Below, piece after piece: positions 1 through 6,695 of a stretch of DNA of 22,104 nucleotides (its first letter is position 1; each line of letters starts with the position of its first letter). This DNA is from JAEUPI01 sp035764445 (lineage in GTDB: Bacteria; Pseudomonadota; Gammaproteobacteria; Burkholderiales; Burkholderiaceae_C). The notes under the pieces were generated by a model that saw only the letters and a program-made list of their open reading frames with translations, ran no database searches and was not told where the DNA came from. The position numbers and the translations under genes are program-made. The stretch is from positions 1 through 22,104 of the forward strand of contig DASTZF010000198.1 in the NCBI GenBank assembly GCA_035764445.1, given 5' to 3'.

Positions 1-900
1 GATGTACTGCAGGCCCCAGATCGTGGCGTCGGCGTTGTCGATGTTCAGCGCAGGCAGGACCCCCGCAGTCCGGCTACCCTTGTCGTCAACGCTGCCGTAA
101 TTGGCCTTGAACTCGCCCTGGCCCAGCGGCACGCTGAGGCCCAGACCCCAATAGGTTTCCTTCAGGGGGCCGAACTTCTGCTCGTTCCACAGGCCGAAGA
201 TCTTCAAGAACCCGAAGTTCCACGAACCACCGATGTTGGCCACCTTCCACTTATCGGGCCCTACCGGCTCGGTCTCGCCATAGGCCGCCGCGACGTCGAA
301 CGGACCGGTCGCGAAGCCGCCGCGCACACCCCAGTATTTGTTGTTGTCGTCACCCTGGCCGGCGGCGATCATCGCCTGACCGTAGAAGCCGCCCAGGTTG
401 CCCGGCAGGTGATAGCCGACCGTGTTGTTCGCACGCACGCCGGTGGTGGCTGTGGTGATCGGGGGGGCAACCGGGCTCGCCCCGCTGATCAGGTTGGTGT
501 CGTTGCCGAGGCCGTTGGCACCGAAGACGTCGAAGTAAGCCAAGTTCCAGAACGTCGGGGTGTAGTCGCGGCCCAGACGGACTTCACCGGCAGCCTGGCT
601 GAACAGGCTCACCGTCGAACGGCGCTGCCAATTCTGGCCGGCCGCTTGGCCGTTCTGGTTGCTCATACCGCCTTCGAGCCAGAAGCCCGCGCCCAGCCCA
701 CCGCCGAGGTCTTCGAAGCCACGGAAGCCCAACCGGTTGCTGTTCAACTGGTTGCTTTGCATCGACGTCGTGTCAGCGGTGCCGTTCTTGATCTTGTTGA
801 CGCTCAGGTCAACCACACCAAAGATCGTCACCGACGACTGTGCCGACGCCACGCCGGCATAGGCGCCGAGCACTGCGAGGGCGAGCAGAGATTTTTTCAT
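1..900 (-). CDS. Gram-negative general porin (OmpC-type), 3' end cut by window edge
   Basis: Outer-membrane trimeric beta-barrel porin that lets small hydrophilic solutes diffuse. Read on the minus strand from ATG at 898-900, the frame stays open to the left edge (300 codons, no stop). It begins with a classical signal peptide (MKKSLLALAVLGAYAGVASA, cleavage before QSSVTIFG). The sequence QSSVTIFGVVDLSV is the usual first strand of betaproteobacterial porins. The following NSNRLGFRGFEDLGGGL and QRRSTVSL/GEVRLGRDYTP motifs, alternating aromatic strands and Gly/Asn-rich turns are also typical. A good Shine-Dalgarno AGGAG sits 9 nt before the ATG. Family members are usually about 330-380 residues, so roughly 30-80 residues are probably missing. 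Substrate preference cannot be told from this sequence. Confidence 0.93.
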   Translation of the reverse strand, partial: MKKSLLALAVLGAYAGVASAQSSVTIFGVVDLSVNKIKNGTADTTSMQSNQLNSNRLGFRGFEDLGGGLGAGFWLEGGMSNQNGQAAGQNWQRRSTVSLFSQAAGEVRLGRDYTPTFWNLAYFDVFGANGLGNDTNLISGASPVAPPITTATTGVRANNTVGYHLPGNLGGFYGQAMIAAGQGDDNNKYWGVRGGFATGPFDVAAAYGETEPVGPDKWKVANIGGSWNFGFLKIFGLWNEQKFGPLKETYWGLGLSVPLGQGEFKANYGSVDDKGSRTAGVLPALNIDNADATIWGLQYI

Positions 901-1008
901 TGCAATGATCTCCTAGGTTTGAACGAGAGGTCCTGATTCCATGGACAGCCGTCGCGCCGACGTGGGCGAAGACCAATCAGGCCAACCTCCTCAGCGGAAG
1001 CTGCGGCT

Positions 1009-1037
1009 ATTGCACCAGAGGGCCCCAGCCGATGCAA
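1009..1037 (-). promoter_or_regulatory. Possible porin promoter
   Basis: On the minus strand a -35-like TTGCAT (1032-1037) and a -10-like TGCAAT (1009-1014) are separated by 17 nt, and TGG immediately precedes the -10 as in extended -10 promoters. Matches to consensus are modest (3/6 and 4/6). Transcription would start near 1002 and give a leader of about 100 nt before the porin, a length common for porin mRNAs. The rest of 901-1167 shows no gene I can support. Confidence 0.25.
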
Positions 1038-1167
1038 AGGCTTGGCCCGCAAACAGCGCAGCGATGTTGTCTGGCAACAACGCGAAACAGATCAGGCCCA
1101 TACACGGCGACAGCGACCAGCCAACCCCAGGGAAACCCACCCCAGGGATTCCGATAAGCTGCGCAAT

Positions 1168-1785
1168 GTGGCCCTTGACGAATGGATCGCGACTGCCGAT
1201 CAGGCGCTGCGCACACTGACGGGTGGTGCCCATGCGGGGCGCGCGCCGCCAGCGGCCGATGAAGGCCAGCTGACGTCGCAGGAGCGGCGCCTGTCGGGCG
1301 CGTTGCTGCGCGTGGACCACGTCGGTGAAGTGTGTGCGCAGGCCTTGTATCAGGGCCAGGCACTCGCTGCGCGTTCACCGCAGCTGCGTGCCCACATGCA
1401 GCGCGCTGCAGCCGAGGAAGTCGATCACCTGGCGTGGACCGAACGCCGGCTCGATCAGCTCGGCGCACGCACGAGCGTGCTCAATCCGTTGTGGTACGCC
1501 GGTGCGTTCGGGATCGGCCTGCTGGCCGGCCTGGCCGGCGATCGCTGGAGCCTCGGCTTCGTGGTCGAGACCGAGCGTCAGGTGGAGCAGCATCTGGCGA
1601 GCCACCTCGATCGCTTGCCGAGCAGCGACGCTGCGTCGCGCGCGATCGTCGAGCAGATGAAGGTCGACGAGGCGCAGCACGCTGCCGCAGCCCAGGCCAG
1701 CGGTGCCGCACCGTTGCCGACGCCGGTGAAGATGGCGATGCAACTGGCCGCGCGCTTGATGACGCAGACCGCACATTACATCTGA
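1168..1785 (+). CDS. coq7: Coq7-type ubiquinone biosynthesis monooxygenase
   Basis: Hydroxylates the demethoxyubiquinol precursor (2-polyprenyl-3-methyl-6-methoxy-1,4-benzoquinol) in the penultimate ring modification of ubiquinone synthesis, at the inner-membrane face. The ferritin-like di-iron ligands are visible: Glu54 in VDHVGE, Glu84 and His87 in EEVDH, a Glu in VVETERQVE (134 or 136), and Glu168/His171 in DEAQH. A Gly/Leu-rich stretch near residues 111-125 is the expected membrane-contact helix. I chose GTG at 1168 because it starts at the conserved LDEWIATADQALRTL segment and gives 205 residues, the normal length. The frame is open back to TTG 1042, but that extension is basic, low-complexity and unlike the family. 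No strong Shine-Dalgarno is seen. The gene converges with the OsmC-family gene, stops about 21 nt apart. Confidence 0.9.
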   Translation: MALDEWIATADQALRTLTGGAHAGRAPPAADEGQLTSQERRLSGALLRVDHVGEVCAQALYQGQALAARSPQLRAHMQRAAAEEVDHLAWTERRLDQLGARTSVLNPLWYAGAFGIGLLAGLAGDRWSLGFVVETERQVEQHLASHLDRLPSSDAASRAIVEQMKVDEAQHAAAAQASGAAPLPTPVKMAMQLAARLMTQTAHYI

Positions 1786-1806
1786 CCGCCTGACCGGCCG
1801 CGGCGG

Positions 1807-2229
1807 CTACGCTGCGACGACTTCGTAGCTGGTTGTCACCTGCGCCGTCTTGATGAGCATCGCAGTGGCTGAGCAATATTTCTCGTGCGACAGCGCGACC
1901 GCGCGCGCCACCGCATCGTCAGCCAGCGCGTGCCCGGTGACGACGAAGTGCATGTGGATGCGCGTGAACACCTTCGGGTCGCTCGGCGCACGATCGGCTT
2001 GCAGCTTCACGGTGCAGCCACGCACATCGTGTCGACCGCGACGCAGGATCGTCACCACGTCATAGGCCGAACAGCCTCCGGTGCCGGCGAGCACAGTCTC
2101 CATCGGCCGTGGTGCCAAGTTGCGTCCGCCGCCGTCGGGCGAGCCATCCATCGACAGCACGTGGCCGCTGCCGGTCTCGGCGACGAAGGCCATGCCGCTG
2201 TCGCGAACCCAGTGCACGGTGCAATCCAT
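1807..2229 (-). CDS. yhfA: OsmC-family protein, YhfA subgroup
   Basis: A 140-residue protein of the OsmC/Ohr superfamily. Well-studied members are thiol-dependent peroxidases reducing organic hydroperoxides, but the YhfA subgroup has no firmly assigned substrate. The two redox cysteines are present: Cys53 in GTGGCSAYDVV and Cys119 in EKYCSATAML. The C-terminal SYEVVAA and the LSMDGS and RPMETVL motifs closely follow E. coli YhfA as I remember it. ATG at 2227-2229 was chosen because the family begins there and AGGAG lies 9 nt upstream. The frame is open 57 codons further, but that part is Arg-rich and runs through the promoter region. The short gap to coq7 holds a weak GC hairpin (1786-1790 with 1802-1806) without a T tract. 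Confidence 0.9.
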   Translation of the reverse strand: MDCTVHWVRDSGMAFVAETGSGHVLSMDGSPDGGGRNLAPRPMETVLAGTGGCSAYDVVTILRRGRHDVRGCTVKLQADRAPSDPKVFTRIHMHFVVTGHALADDAVARAVALSHEKYCSATAMLIKTAQVTTSYEVVAA

Positions 2230-2296
2230 GTCGATGCTCTCCTGCTTGTCGCATGCGCGACGGCTCTTGTCTCCGAATCGCCGCGATCCACGAGTC

Positions 2297-2302
2297 ATCA
2301 TA
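2297..2302 (-). promoter_or_regulatory. Possible -10 box of the yhfA promoter
   Basis: On the minus strand TATGAT (5/6 match to TATAAT) lies about 68 nt before the yhfA start. No convincing -35 is seen 16-18 nt upstream. It directly abuts the plus-strand TTGCGA box at 2303-2308, so the two divergent promoters would compete or share a regulator. Confidence 0.25.
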
Positions 2303-2316
2303 TTGCGACGCAACAT
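2300..2316. repeat. Palindrome overlapping divergent promoter elements (possible operator)
   Basis: A perfect 11-bp palindrome, TTGCG-A-CGCAA (2303-2313), extends to a 17-bp element with 7 of 8 symmetric pairs (ATATTGCG-A-CGCAACAT). It covers the putative -35 of the plus-strand transcript and touches the -10 of yhfA, a natural place for one repressor or activator to control both. No named regulator is claimed. Confidence 0.35.
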
Positions 2317-2331
2317 CGAGCGCGCTAGACT
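2303..2331 (+). promoter_or_regulatory. Promoter-like pair for the 2338-2442 transcript
   Basis: TTGCGA (2303-2308) and TAGACT (2326-2331) are separated by exactly 17 nt, each matching the sigma-70 consensus at 4/6. The predicted start is near A2338. Its distance to the intrinsic terminator ending at 2442 supports a short discrete transcript. Confidence 0.4.
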
Positions 2332-2337
2332 GGTTGC

Positions 2338-2442
2338 AGTAGCGGCGATCGACCCTCGCGGGCGCTCGACTGCGAAGGTTGTCTCCTCCACCTCTCCCAT
2401 TGGTGGATTGGGCCCGAGGCCGTCAGGCCTCGGGCCTTTTTT
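2338..2442 (+). ncRNA. Candidate small RNA (about 105 nt) or ilvA leader/attenuator
   Basis: Bounded by a promoter-like pair and a perfect intrinsic terminator, with no start codon-led reading frame inside. Just before the terminator, TCCACC (2387-2392) pairs with GGTGGA (2402-2407), exposing a 9-nt loop TCTCCCATT. Together with the CTCCTCC stretch (2383-2389) this makes a C/U-rich segment able to pair with ribosome-binding sites, as in anti-Shine-Dalgarno sRNA families of Gram-negative bacteria. A smaller CCC-TCGC-GGG hairpin lies in the 5' half. The alternative is a transcription attenuator for ilvA, which begins 22-55 nt downstream, but no leader peptide with runs of Ile/Val/Leu/Thr codons was found. 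Confidence 0.4.
2411..2442 (+). terminator. Strong rho-independent terminator
   Basis: A perfect 11-bp GC-rich stem (2411-2421 with 2426-2436), a four-base GTCA loop and a run of six T (2437-2442). The T tract sets the direction as plus. The nearest annotated plus-strand gene upstream (coq7) ends more than 600 nt away beyond an opposing gene, so it probably ends a transcript that starts in the yhfA-ilvA interval. Confidence 0.85.
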
Positions 2443-2463
2443 CGAGCCCCAGCCGGGCCGCCT

Positions 2464-4041
2464 ATGATGCGGCGCCGCGAACGACGATTGACATCGATGG
2501 CCCGCAAACAGCGCACGCCACCAGCGGGCAGCCGCGCGGACTACCTGCAGCGCATCCTGACCGCGCGCGTCTACGACGTGGCGCGCGAGACGCCGCTGGA
2601 GCCCGCGCGCGCGCTGTCAAGGCGCCTGGGCAACCACGTGCTGCTCAAGCGCGAGGACCAGCAGAGCGTGTTCAGCTTCAAGCTGCGCGGCGCCTACAAC
2701 AAGATGGCGCACCTCAGCGCGGCGCAGCTGGCACGCGGCGTGATCTGCGCGTCGGCGGGCAATCATGCCCAAGGCGTTGCGCTGGCGGCCAGGCGCCTGG
2801 GCTGCCGTGCCGTCGTGGTGATGCCGGTGACGACGCCGCGCGTGAAGGTCGATGCCGTGCAGGCGCTGGGCGGTGAGGTGGTGCTGCACGGCGACAGCTA
2901 CTCCGACGCGTACGCCCATGCGCTCGCCCTGCAGCGCAAGCAGCGACTGAGCTTCGTGCATCCGTTCGACGACCCCGATGTGATTGCCGGACAAGGCACC
3001 ATCGGCATGGAGATCGCCCGCCAGCATCAGGGCCCGCTCGATGCGGTGTTCGTCGCGGTGGGCGGCGGCGGCTTGATCTCGGGTGTGGCGGCCTATCTGC
3101 GCTCCGTGCGGCCCGATGTGCGCATCATCGGCGTACAGACGCGCGACTCCGATGCGATGCGGCGCTCGGTGCGCGCCGGCAAGCGCGTCGAGTTGGCCGA
3201 TGTCGGCCTGTTTTCCGACGGTACGGCGGTCAAGATGGTCGGCGCAGAAACCTTCCGGCTCGCACGCCAGTGGGTCGACGAGTTCGTGGTCGTCGACACC
3301 GACGAGGTGTGCGCCGCCATCAAAGACGTGTTCCAGGACACCCGCACCGTGCTCGAGCCCGCGGGTGCGCTCGGCGTGGCCGGCATCAAGCAGTACGTCG
3401 CCAAACGCAAGGTCAAGGGACAGACGCTGGTCACCATCACTTGCGGTGCCAACATGAACTTCGACCGCCTGCGCTTCGTTGCCGAACGCGCCGAGTTCGG
3501 TGAGCAGCGCGAGGCGCTGTTTGCGGTGACGATTCCCGAGCGGCGCGGCTCGTTCCGGCAGTTCTGTGAGTTGATCGGTCCACGCGCGGTCACCGAGTTC
3601 AACTACCGCATCTCCGACGAGCAGCTTGCGCACGTGTTCGTCGGCATCGCGATCACGCGCCGCGACGAGGCCGAGCGCATCGCCAGGCAGTTCGAGCGCC
3701 ACGGCTTTCCGACGCTGGACCTCACCGACGACGAACTGGCCAAGGAGCACGTGCGCCACATGGTTGGCGGACGCTCCGAATTGGCGCGCCACGAGCGGTT
3801 GCTGCGCTTCACGTTTCCCGAGCGCCCCGGCGCGCTGATGCGCTTTCTGTCGGCCATGAACCCGGGCTGGAACATCAGCCTGTTCCACTACCGTAACCAG
3901 GGCGCCGACTACGGTCGCATCCTGGTCGGCATGCAGGTCCCGGCGGGCGACCGCGCCGCGTTCGAGCGCTTCCTCGACACGATCGCGTATCCGTGCATCG
4001 AGGAGACGCGCAACCCGGTCTACGCGTTGTTCCTGCGCTGA
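2464..4041 (+). CDS. ilvA: Threonine ammonia-lyase (threonine deaminase), biosynthetic
   Basis: PLP enzyme that converts threonine to 2-oxobutanoate and ammonia, the first committed step to isoleucine, in the cytoplasm. Residues about 30-335 form the catalytic fold-type II domain: the PLP lysine is Lys73 in SFKLRGAYNK, SAGNHAQG (97-104) binds substrate, and VGGGGL (around 200) binds the PLP phosphate. Two ACT-like regulatory domains follow (about 345-420 and 440-515), the arrangement of the isoleucine-inhibited biosynthetic enzyme rather than the short catabolic one. The start is uncertain: ATG 2464/2467 gives 525 residues, while ATG 2497 (MARKQRTPPAG) gives 514 and leaves the conserved DYLQRILTARVYDVA start intact. 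None has a good Shine-Dalgarno. An intrinsic terminator lies only 22 nt upstream, so expression may depend on readthrough or a promoter very close to the start. Confidence 0.95.
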   Translation: MMRRRERRLTSMARKQRTPPAGSRADYLQRILTARVYDVARETPLEPARALSRRLGNHVLLKREDQQSVFSFKLRGAYNKMAHLSAAQLARGVICASAGNHAQGVALAARRLGCRAVVVMPVTTPRVKVDAVQALGGEVVLHGDSYSDAYAHALALQRKQRLSFVHPFDDPDVIAGQGTIGMEIARQHQGPLDAVFVAVGGGGLISGVAAYLRSVRPDVRIIGVQTRDSDAMRRSVRAGKRVELADVGLFSDGTAVKMVGAETFRLARQWVDEFVVVDTDEVCAAIKDVFQDTRTVLEPAGALGVAGIKQYVAKRKVKGQTLVTITCGANMNFDRLRFVAERAEFGEQREALFAVTIPERRGSFRQFCELIGPRAVTEFNYRISDEQLAHVFVGIAITRRDEAERIARQFERHGFPTLDLTDDELAKEHVRHMVGGRSELARHERLLRFTFPERPGALMRFLSAMNPGWNISLFHYRNQGADYGRILVGMQVPAGDRAAFERFLDTIAYPCIEETRNPVYALFLR

Positions 4042-4095
4042 TCCACGGCGCAGGTGTGGCCGGCATGCGAGGGTTCGTACGTACACTAACGCGCC

Positions 4096-5190
4096 ATGTC
4101 AGCCGACCGTTCGCTGATCGCGCCCACCTCCAAGCCGCTGCTCGAAAGCGCGCTGAAAGAGAAGCTGCAGCGTCGTGCCGAGTCCACCGGCAGCCTGGGC
4201 GAGCTCGAGCCGCTCGCCATTCGGCTCGGGCTGATGCAGAACACGCTCAAGCCGCGCTTTCGTGATCCGCAGCTTGTCGTCTTCGCCGCCGACCACGGCT
4301 TGGCCGTCGACGGACTGGCCGCGCCGCAGCGCAGGCAGACTCACGAGCAGGTCGCGCAGCTGCTGAGCGGCCAGTTGCCGGTGTCGGTGTTCGCGCGCAT
4401 CCAAGGACTCGAGCTGTCGGTGGTCGATTGCGGCGTGGCCGAAATGGTGGCACCGCACGATCGACTGATCCGCCGCAAGATCGCGCACGGCACGCGCAAC
4501 TCGCGCGTCGGCCTGGCGATGTCGGTCGACCATGCGCATGCCGCGATCCGCGCCGGCATGGAGATCGGCGACACGCTGCGCGGCAACCTGGTCGCCGCGG
4601 CGGGCATCGGCGTCGGCTCGCACGAAAGCGCTGCGCTGGTGTTGTCGCGGCTCACCGACACACCGGTGCGCGACCTGATCGTCAGCGGCCCGCAGATGAA
4701 CGCGGAGCTGCTCCACCACCTGATGTCGATCGTGCAGGCCGCGCAGGCCAAGCACCGCGACGTCACCGACCCGGTGGAAGTGCTGGCCGCCTTCGGTGGC
4801 TTCGAGGTCGCGGTGATGGTCGGCGTGCTGCTGGTGGCCGCCAGCAAGCGACACCTGATCATGGTCGACGGCATGGCCGCCTGCGCGGCATTGCTGGTGG
4901 CCTCACGCATAGCGACGCCGGTCACCGACTACTGCGTGTTCTGCCGCAGCCACGGCCACCGCGGCCTGGATCAGGCGCTGAACCTGTTCCGCGCCTCGGC
5001 GCTGCTGGAGCTCGGTATGGAGAGCACCGACGGCACCGGCGCTGCGCTGGCTTGGCCGTTGGTCAAGAGCGCGGCGGCCCTGCTGACCGAAGTCGCCGAG
5101 GGCGAGGATCCCGGACCATCACGCCCCTCGGGCATGACCACGCAGGCGGCGGAGTTCAGCCCCTCCGAAGGCGACGGCACGACCCATTGA
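4096..5190 (+). CDS. Divergent CobT-like nicotinate-nucleotide phosphoribosyltransferase
   Basis: Related to CobT, which transfers phosphoribose from nicotinate mononucleotide to 5,6-dimethylbenzimidazole to make the lower-ligand nucleotide of cobalamin. Family marks: TGSLGELEPLA (31-41), FAADHGLAVDG (63-73), VVDCGVAE (109-116), LAAFGGFEVAVMVG (230-243), LIMVDGMAACAAL (254-266) and DGTGAALAWPLV (312-323). Two active-site positions differ: the GExGxxNTT loop of classical CobT is replaced by AAGIGVGSHES (168-178), and the catalytic Glu of the LGEGxGAALA motif aligns with Asp312. The C-terminal 25 residues are a low-complexity extension. It has no other cobalamin gene beside it, so it may act on another base or in salvage. 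It converges with gspC, with 7 nt between the stops. Assignment to the superfamily is firm; the exact reaction is not. Confidence 0.82.
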   Translation: MSADRSLIAPTSKPLLESALKEKLQRRAESTGSLGELEPLAIRLGLMQNTLKPRFRDPQLVVFAADHGLAVDGLAAPQRRQTHEQVAQLLSGQLPVSVFARIQGLELSVVDCGVAEMVAPHDRLIRRKIAHGTRNSRVGLAMSVDHAHAAIRAGMEIGDTLRGNLVAAAGIGVGSHESAALVLSRLTDTPVRDLIVSGPQMNAELLHHLMSIVQAAQAKHRDVTDPVEVLAAFGGFEVAVMVGVLLVAASKRHLIMVDGMAACAALLVASRIATPVTDYCVFCRSHGHRGLDQALNLFRASALLELGMESTDGTGAALAWPLVKSAAALLTEVAEGEDPGPSRPSGMTTQAAEFSPSEGDGTTH

Positions 5191-5197
5191 TGCGCTT

Positions 5198-5767
5198 TCA
5201 GCGCGTCATGCTGGGGCGTGGTATCGACGCCGCAGCGCCTGTGGGCGGTGGGATGGGCACTGCAGCTGCCGGCATCGGCGGCGCAGCCGCGACCGGTGGC
5301 GGCGGGCTCGCGGTGAACGCACGCACCGACCGATTGGGCTCCGGCACCGCGGGCAATTCCAGACGCACGGTGGCCGCCCCGCCCGCAGGGCCCAACTCGG
5401 CACGCCGATGGTTCACGGCCAGCAGGACCAGTGAACCGTCGACCACGCCACCCAGGCTCACCGGCCGCGGCGGCTTGTTGTCCACGGCGATCAACGCCAG
5501 GGCCGCCGCAGCGGCGCTCTTGGGCGCGACCACCCCGATCAATTTATAGCGGGTGTCGGCGGCTGGCTCGGCGGCCGGTGGTTCGGCCGCCACGCGCGTG
5601 CTGCCGAACAGGCGCGACAGGTCGGCGCTGGCAACCGACGCGCTGGTGCTCACGGTCACCGCGTGGGCGGGCGGTGGATCGGCGCGAGCGAGCAACCGCG
5701 TCAACCAGAACACGGCCGTGGCAGCCACGACAGCCCAGATTGCAAACGACAACAAGCGCGTCGCCAT
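5198..5767 (-). CDS. gspC: Type II secretion system protein GspC (inner-membrane linker), no PDZ domain
   Basis: Bitopic inner-membrane protein linking the T2SS platform to the secretin. Residues 7-27 form one transmembrane helix after a short basic start, followed by a linker. A homology-region (HR) domain lies at about 72-135 (YKLIGVVAPK, ALIAVDNKPPRPVSLGG, LLAVNHRRAELG), the part that contacts secretin N0. The last 45 residues are Pro/Ala-rich. At 189 residues it is shorter than GspC proteins with a PDZ domain, and none is visible here. ATG at 5765-5767 was chosen because the transmembrane helix follows at once; the open frame upstream runs antisense through gspG-I. It is divergent from gspG with 45 nt between starts. 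The minus strand has GATAAT ending 6 nt before the ATG, hinting at a very short or absent leader. Confidence 0.88.
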   Translation of the reverse strand: MATRLLSFAIWAVVAATAVFWLTRLLARADPPPAHAVTVSTSASVASADLSRLFGSTRVAAEPPAAEPAADTRYKLIGVVAPKSAAAAALALIAVDNKPPRPVSLGGVVDGSLVLLAVNHRRAELGPAGGAATVRLELPAVPEPNRSVRAFTASPPPPVAAAPPMPAAAVPIPPPTGAAASIPRPSMTR

Positions 5768-5812
5768 CGCCCGATTATCATGCAGCCCCACCCTGCTCAC
5801 CGCTTGCTTCCG

Positions 5813-6256
5813 ATGAGATCCCTGCGCTACGCCGCCGGCCGCTGCCGCCGCGTGCACGGCTTCACGTTGATCGAACTGATGGTGGTGCTGGTCATCATCG
5901 GTGTGCTGGCCGCCTTCATCGTGCCCAACGTGCTCGATCGAGCCGACGATGCGCGGGTCACTGCAGCGCGCAGCGACGTGAACAATTTGATGCAGGCTCT
6001 CAAGCTGTATCGGTTGGACAATCAGCGCTACCCCAGCGCCGAGCAGGGTCTGAGCGCGCTGGTGCGCAAGCCGACGGCGGGAACGATCCCGCCGAATTGG
6101 CGTCCCTATCTCGAGAAGTTGCCCAACGACCCATGGGGTCGCCCGTATCAGTACCTCAACCCCGGTGTGAAAGGTGAGATCGACGTCTTCAGCTTCGGTG
6201 CCGACGGCCAACCCGGTGGCGAAGGCAGGGACGCCGACGTCGGGTCCTGGCAGTAG
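5813..6256 (+). CDS. gspG: Type II secretion major pseudopilin GspG
   Basis: Main subunit of the periplasmic pseudopilus that pushes substrates through the secretin. A 16-residue leader ends in HG, giving a prepilin-peptidase site before FTLIELMVVLVIIGVLAAFIVPNV, with the conserved Glu5. The C-terminal globular part has the GspG-specific features YPSAEQGLSALV, LPNDPWGRPYQYLNPG and DVFSFGADGQPGGEG, where the loop carries the calcium-binding residues known for this family. The length of 147 residues is standard. ATG 5813 is the only in-frame start close to the leader; no Shine-Dalgarno is evident. It is the first gene of the rightward gsp operon. Confidence 0.97.
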   Translation: MRSLRYAAGRCRRVHGFTLIELMVVLVIIGVLAAFIVPNVLDRADDARVTAARSDVNNLMQALKLYRLDNQRYPSAEQGLSALVRKPTAGTIPPNWRPYLEKLPNDPWGRPYQYLNPGVKGEIDVFSFGADGQPGGEGRDADVGSWQ

Positions 6257-6695
6257 GCGCACGCGCCGCCGTGCACCCCGCGGCTTCACGCTGATCGAGT
6301 TGATGGTGGTGATGGCGCTGGTGGCGGTGGCCGTCAGCCTGGTGACACTGTCGTTGCGCGATCCGGCATCGGCGCAGCTCGACCGCGAGGCGACCCGTCT
6401 GGCCGCGCTGCTTGAGACGGCGCGCGCGCAATCGCGCAGCAGTGGTGTGCCGATGCGCTTCGAGCTGCCTGCGCAACCCGGCGACACCGGGTTTCGCTTC
6501 GTCGGCGTGCTGGCCAGCGATCCGATGCCGACGCAGTGGCTCGGAGACGGTATGAGCGCCGAGATCATCGGCGGCGGCGCGCTCACGCTTGGCCCTGAAC
6601 CGCTGATCGGCCCGCAGCGGATCGTGCTGCGACTCGGCGATCGCAACCTGACGCTGGCCACCGACGGCATCGGGCCTTTCGTTCCGGTGCCATGA
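6174..6695 (+). CDS. gspH: Type II secretion minor pseudopilin GspH
   Basis: Minor pseudopilin. The prepilin-peptidase site is RG before FTLIELMVVMALVAVAVSLV, with Glu5 kept, followed by a GspH-type beta-rich domain (LLETARAQSRSSGVPMRFEL, and a C-terminal ATDGIGPFVPVP). There is no ATG near the leader. Candidate starts are GTG at 6174 (36-residue leader), 6198 or 6216 (about 22 residues), all inside the 3' end of gspG in another frame, and none with a clear Shine-Dalgarno. I list the longest; 6216 gives a more usual leader length. Translation is probably coupled to gspG. The stop overlaps the gspI start (ATGA). Confidence 0.85.
   Translation: MRSTSSASVPTANPVAKAGTPTSGPGSRRTRRRAPRGFTLIELMVVMALVAVAVSLVTLSLRDPASAQLDREATRLAALLETARAQSRSSGVPMRFELPAQPGDTGFRFVGVLASDPMPTQWLGDGMSAEIIGGGALTLGPEPLIGPQRIVLRLGDRNLTLATDGIGPFVPVP

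Noticed and set aside
409..936. 175-codon plus-strand open frame opposite the porin
   Set aside because: The minus strand encodes a complete porin N-terminus with signal peptide and Shine-Dalgarno.
991..1320. Minus-strand frame with a hydrophobic C-terminal half, upstream of and overlapping coq7
   Set aside because: It looks membrane-like for about 50 residues, but its first half is antisense to coq7, it has no Shine-Dalgarno and resembles no family I know.
2338..2410. Leader peptide for classical ilv attenuation
   Set aside because: No ATG/GTG/TTG-led short frame with clustered Ile, Val, Leu or Thr codons was found.
2617..4086. 489-codon minus-strand open frame opposite ilvA
   Set aside because: Composition rich in His/Arg/Ala/Asp, no recognisable domain, and fully antisense to a clear ilvA; typical of high-GC third-position bias.
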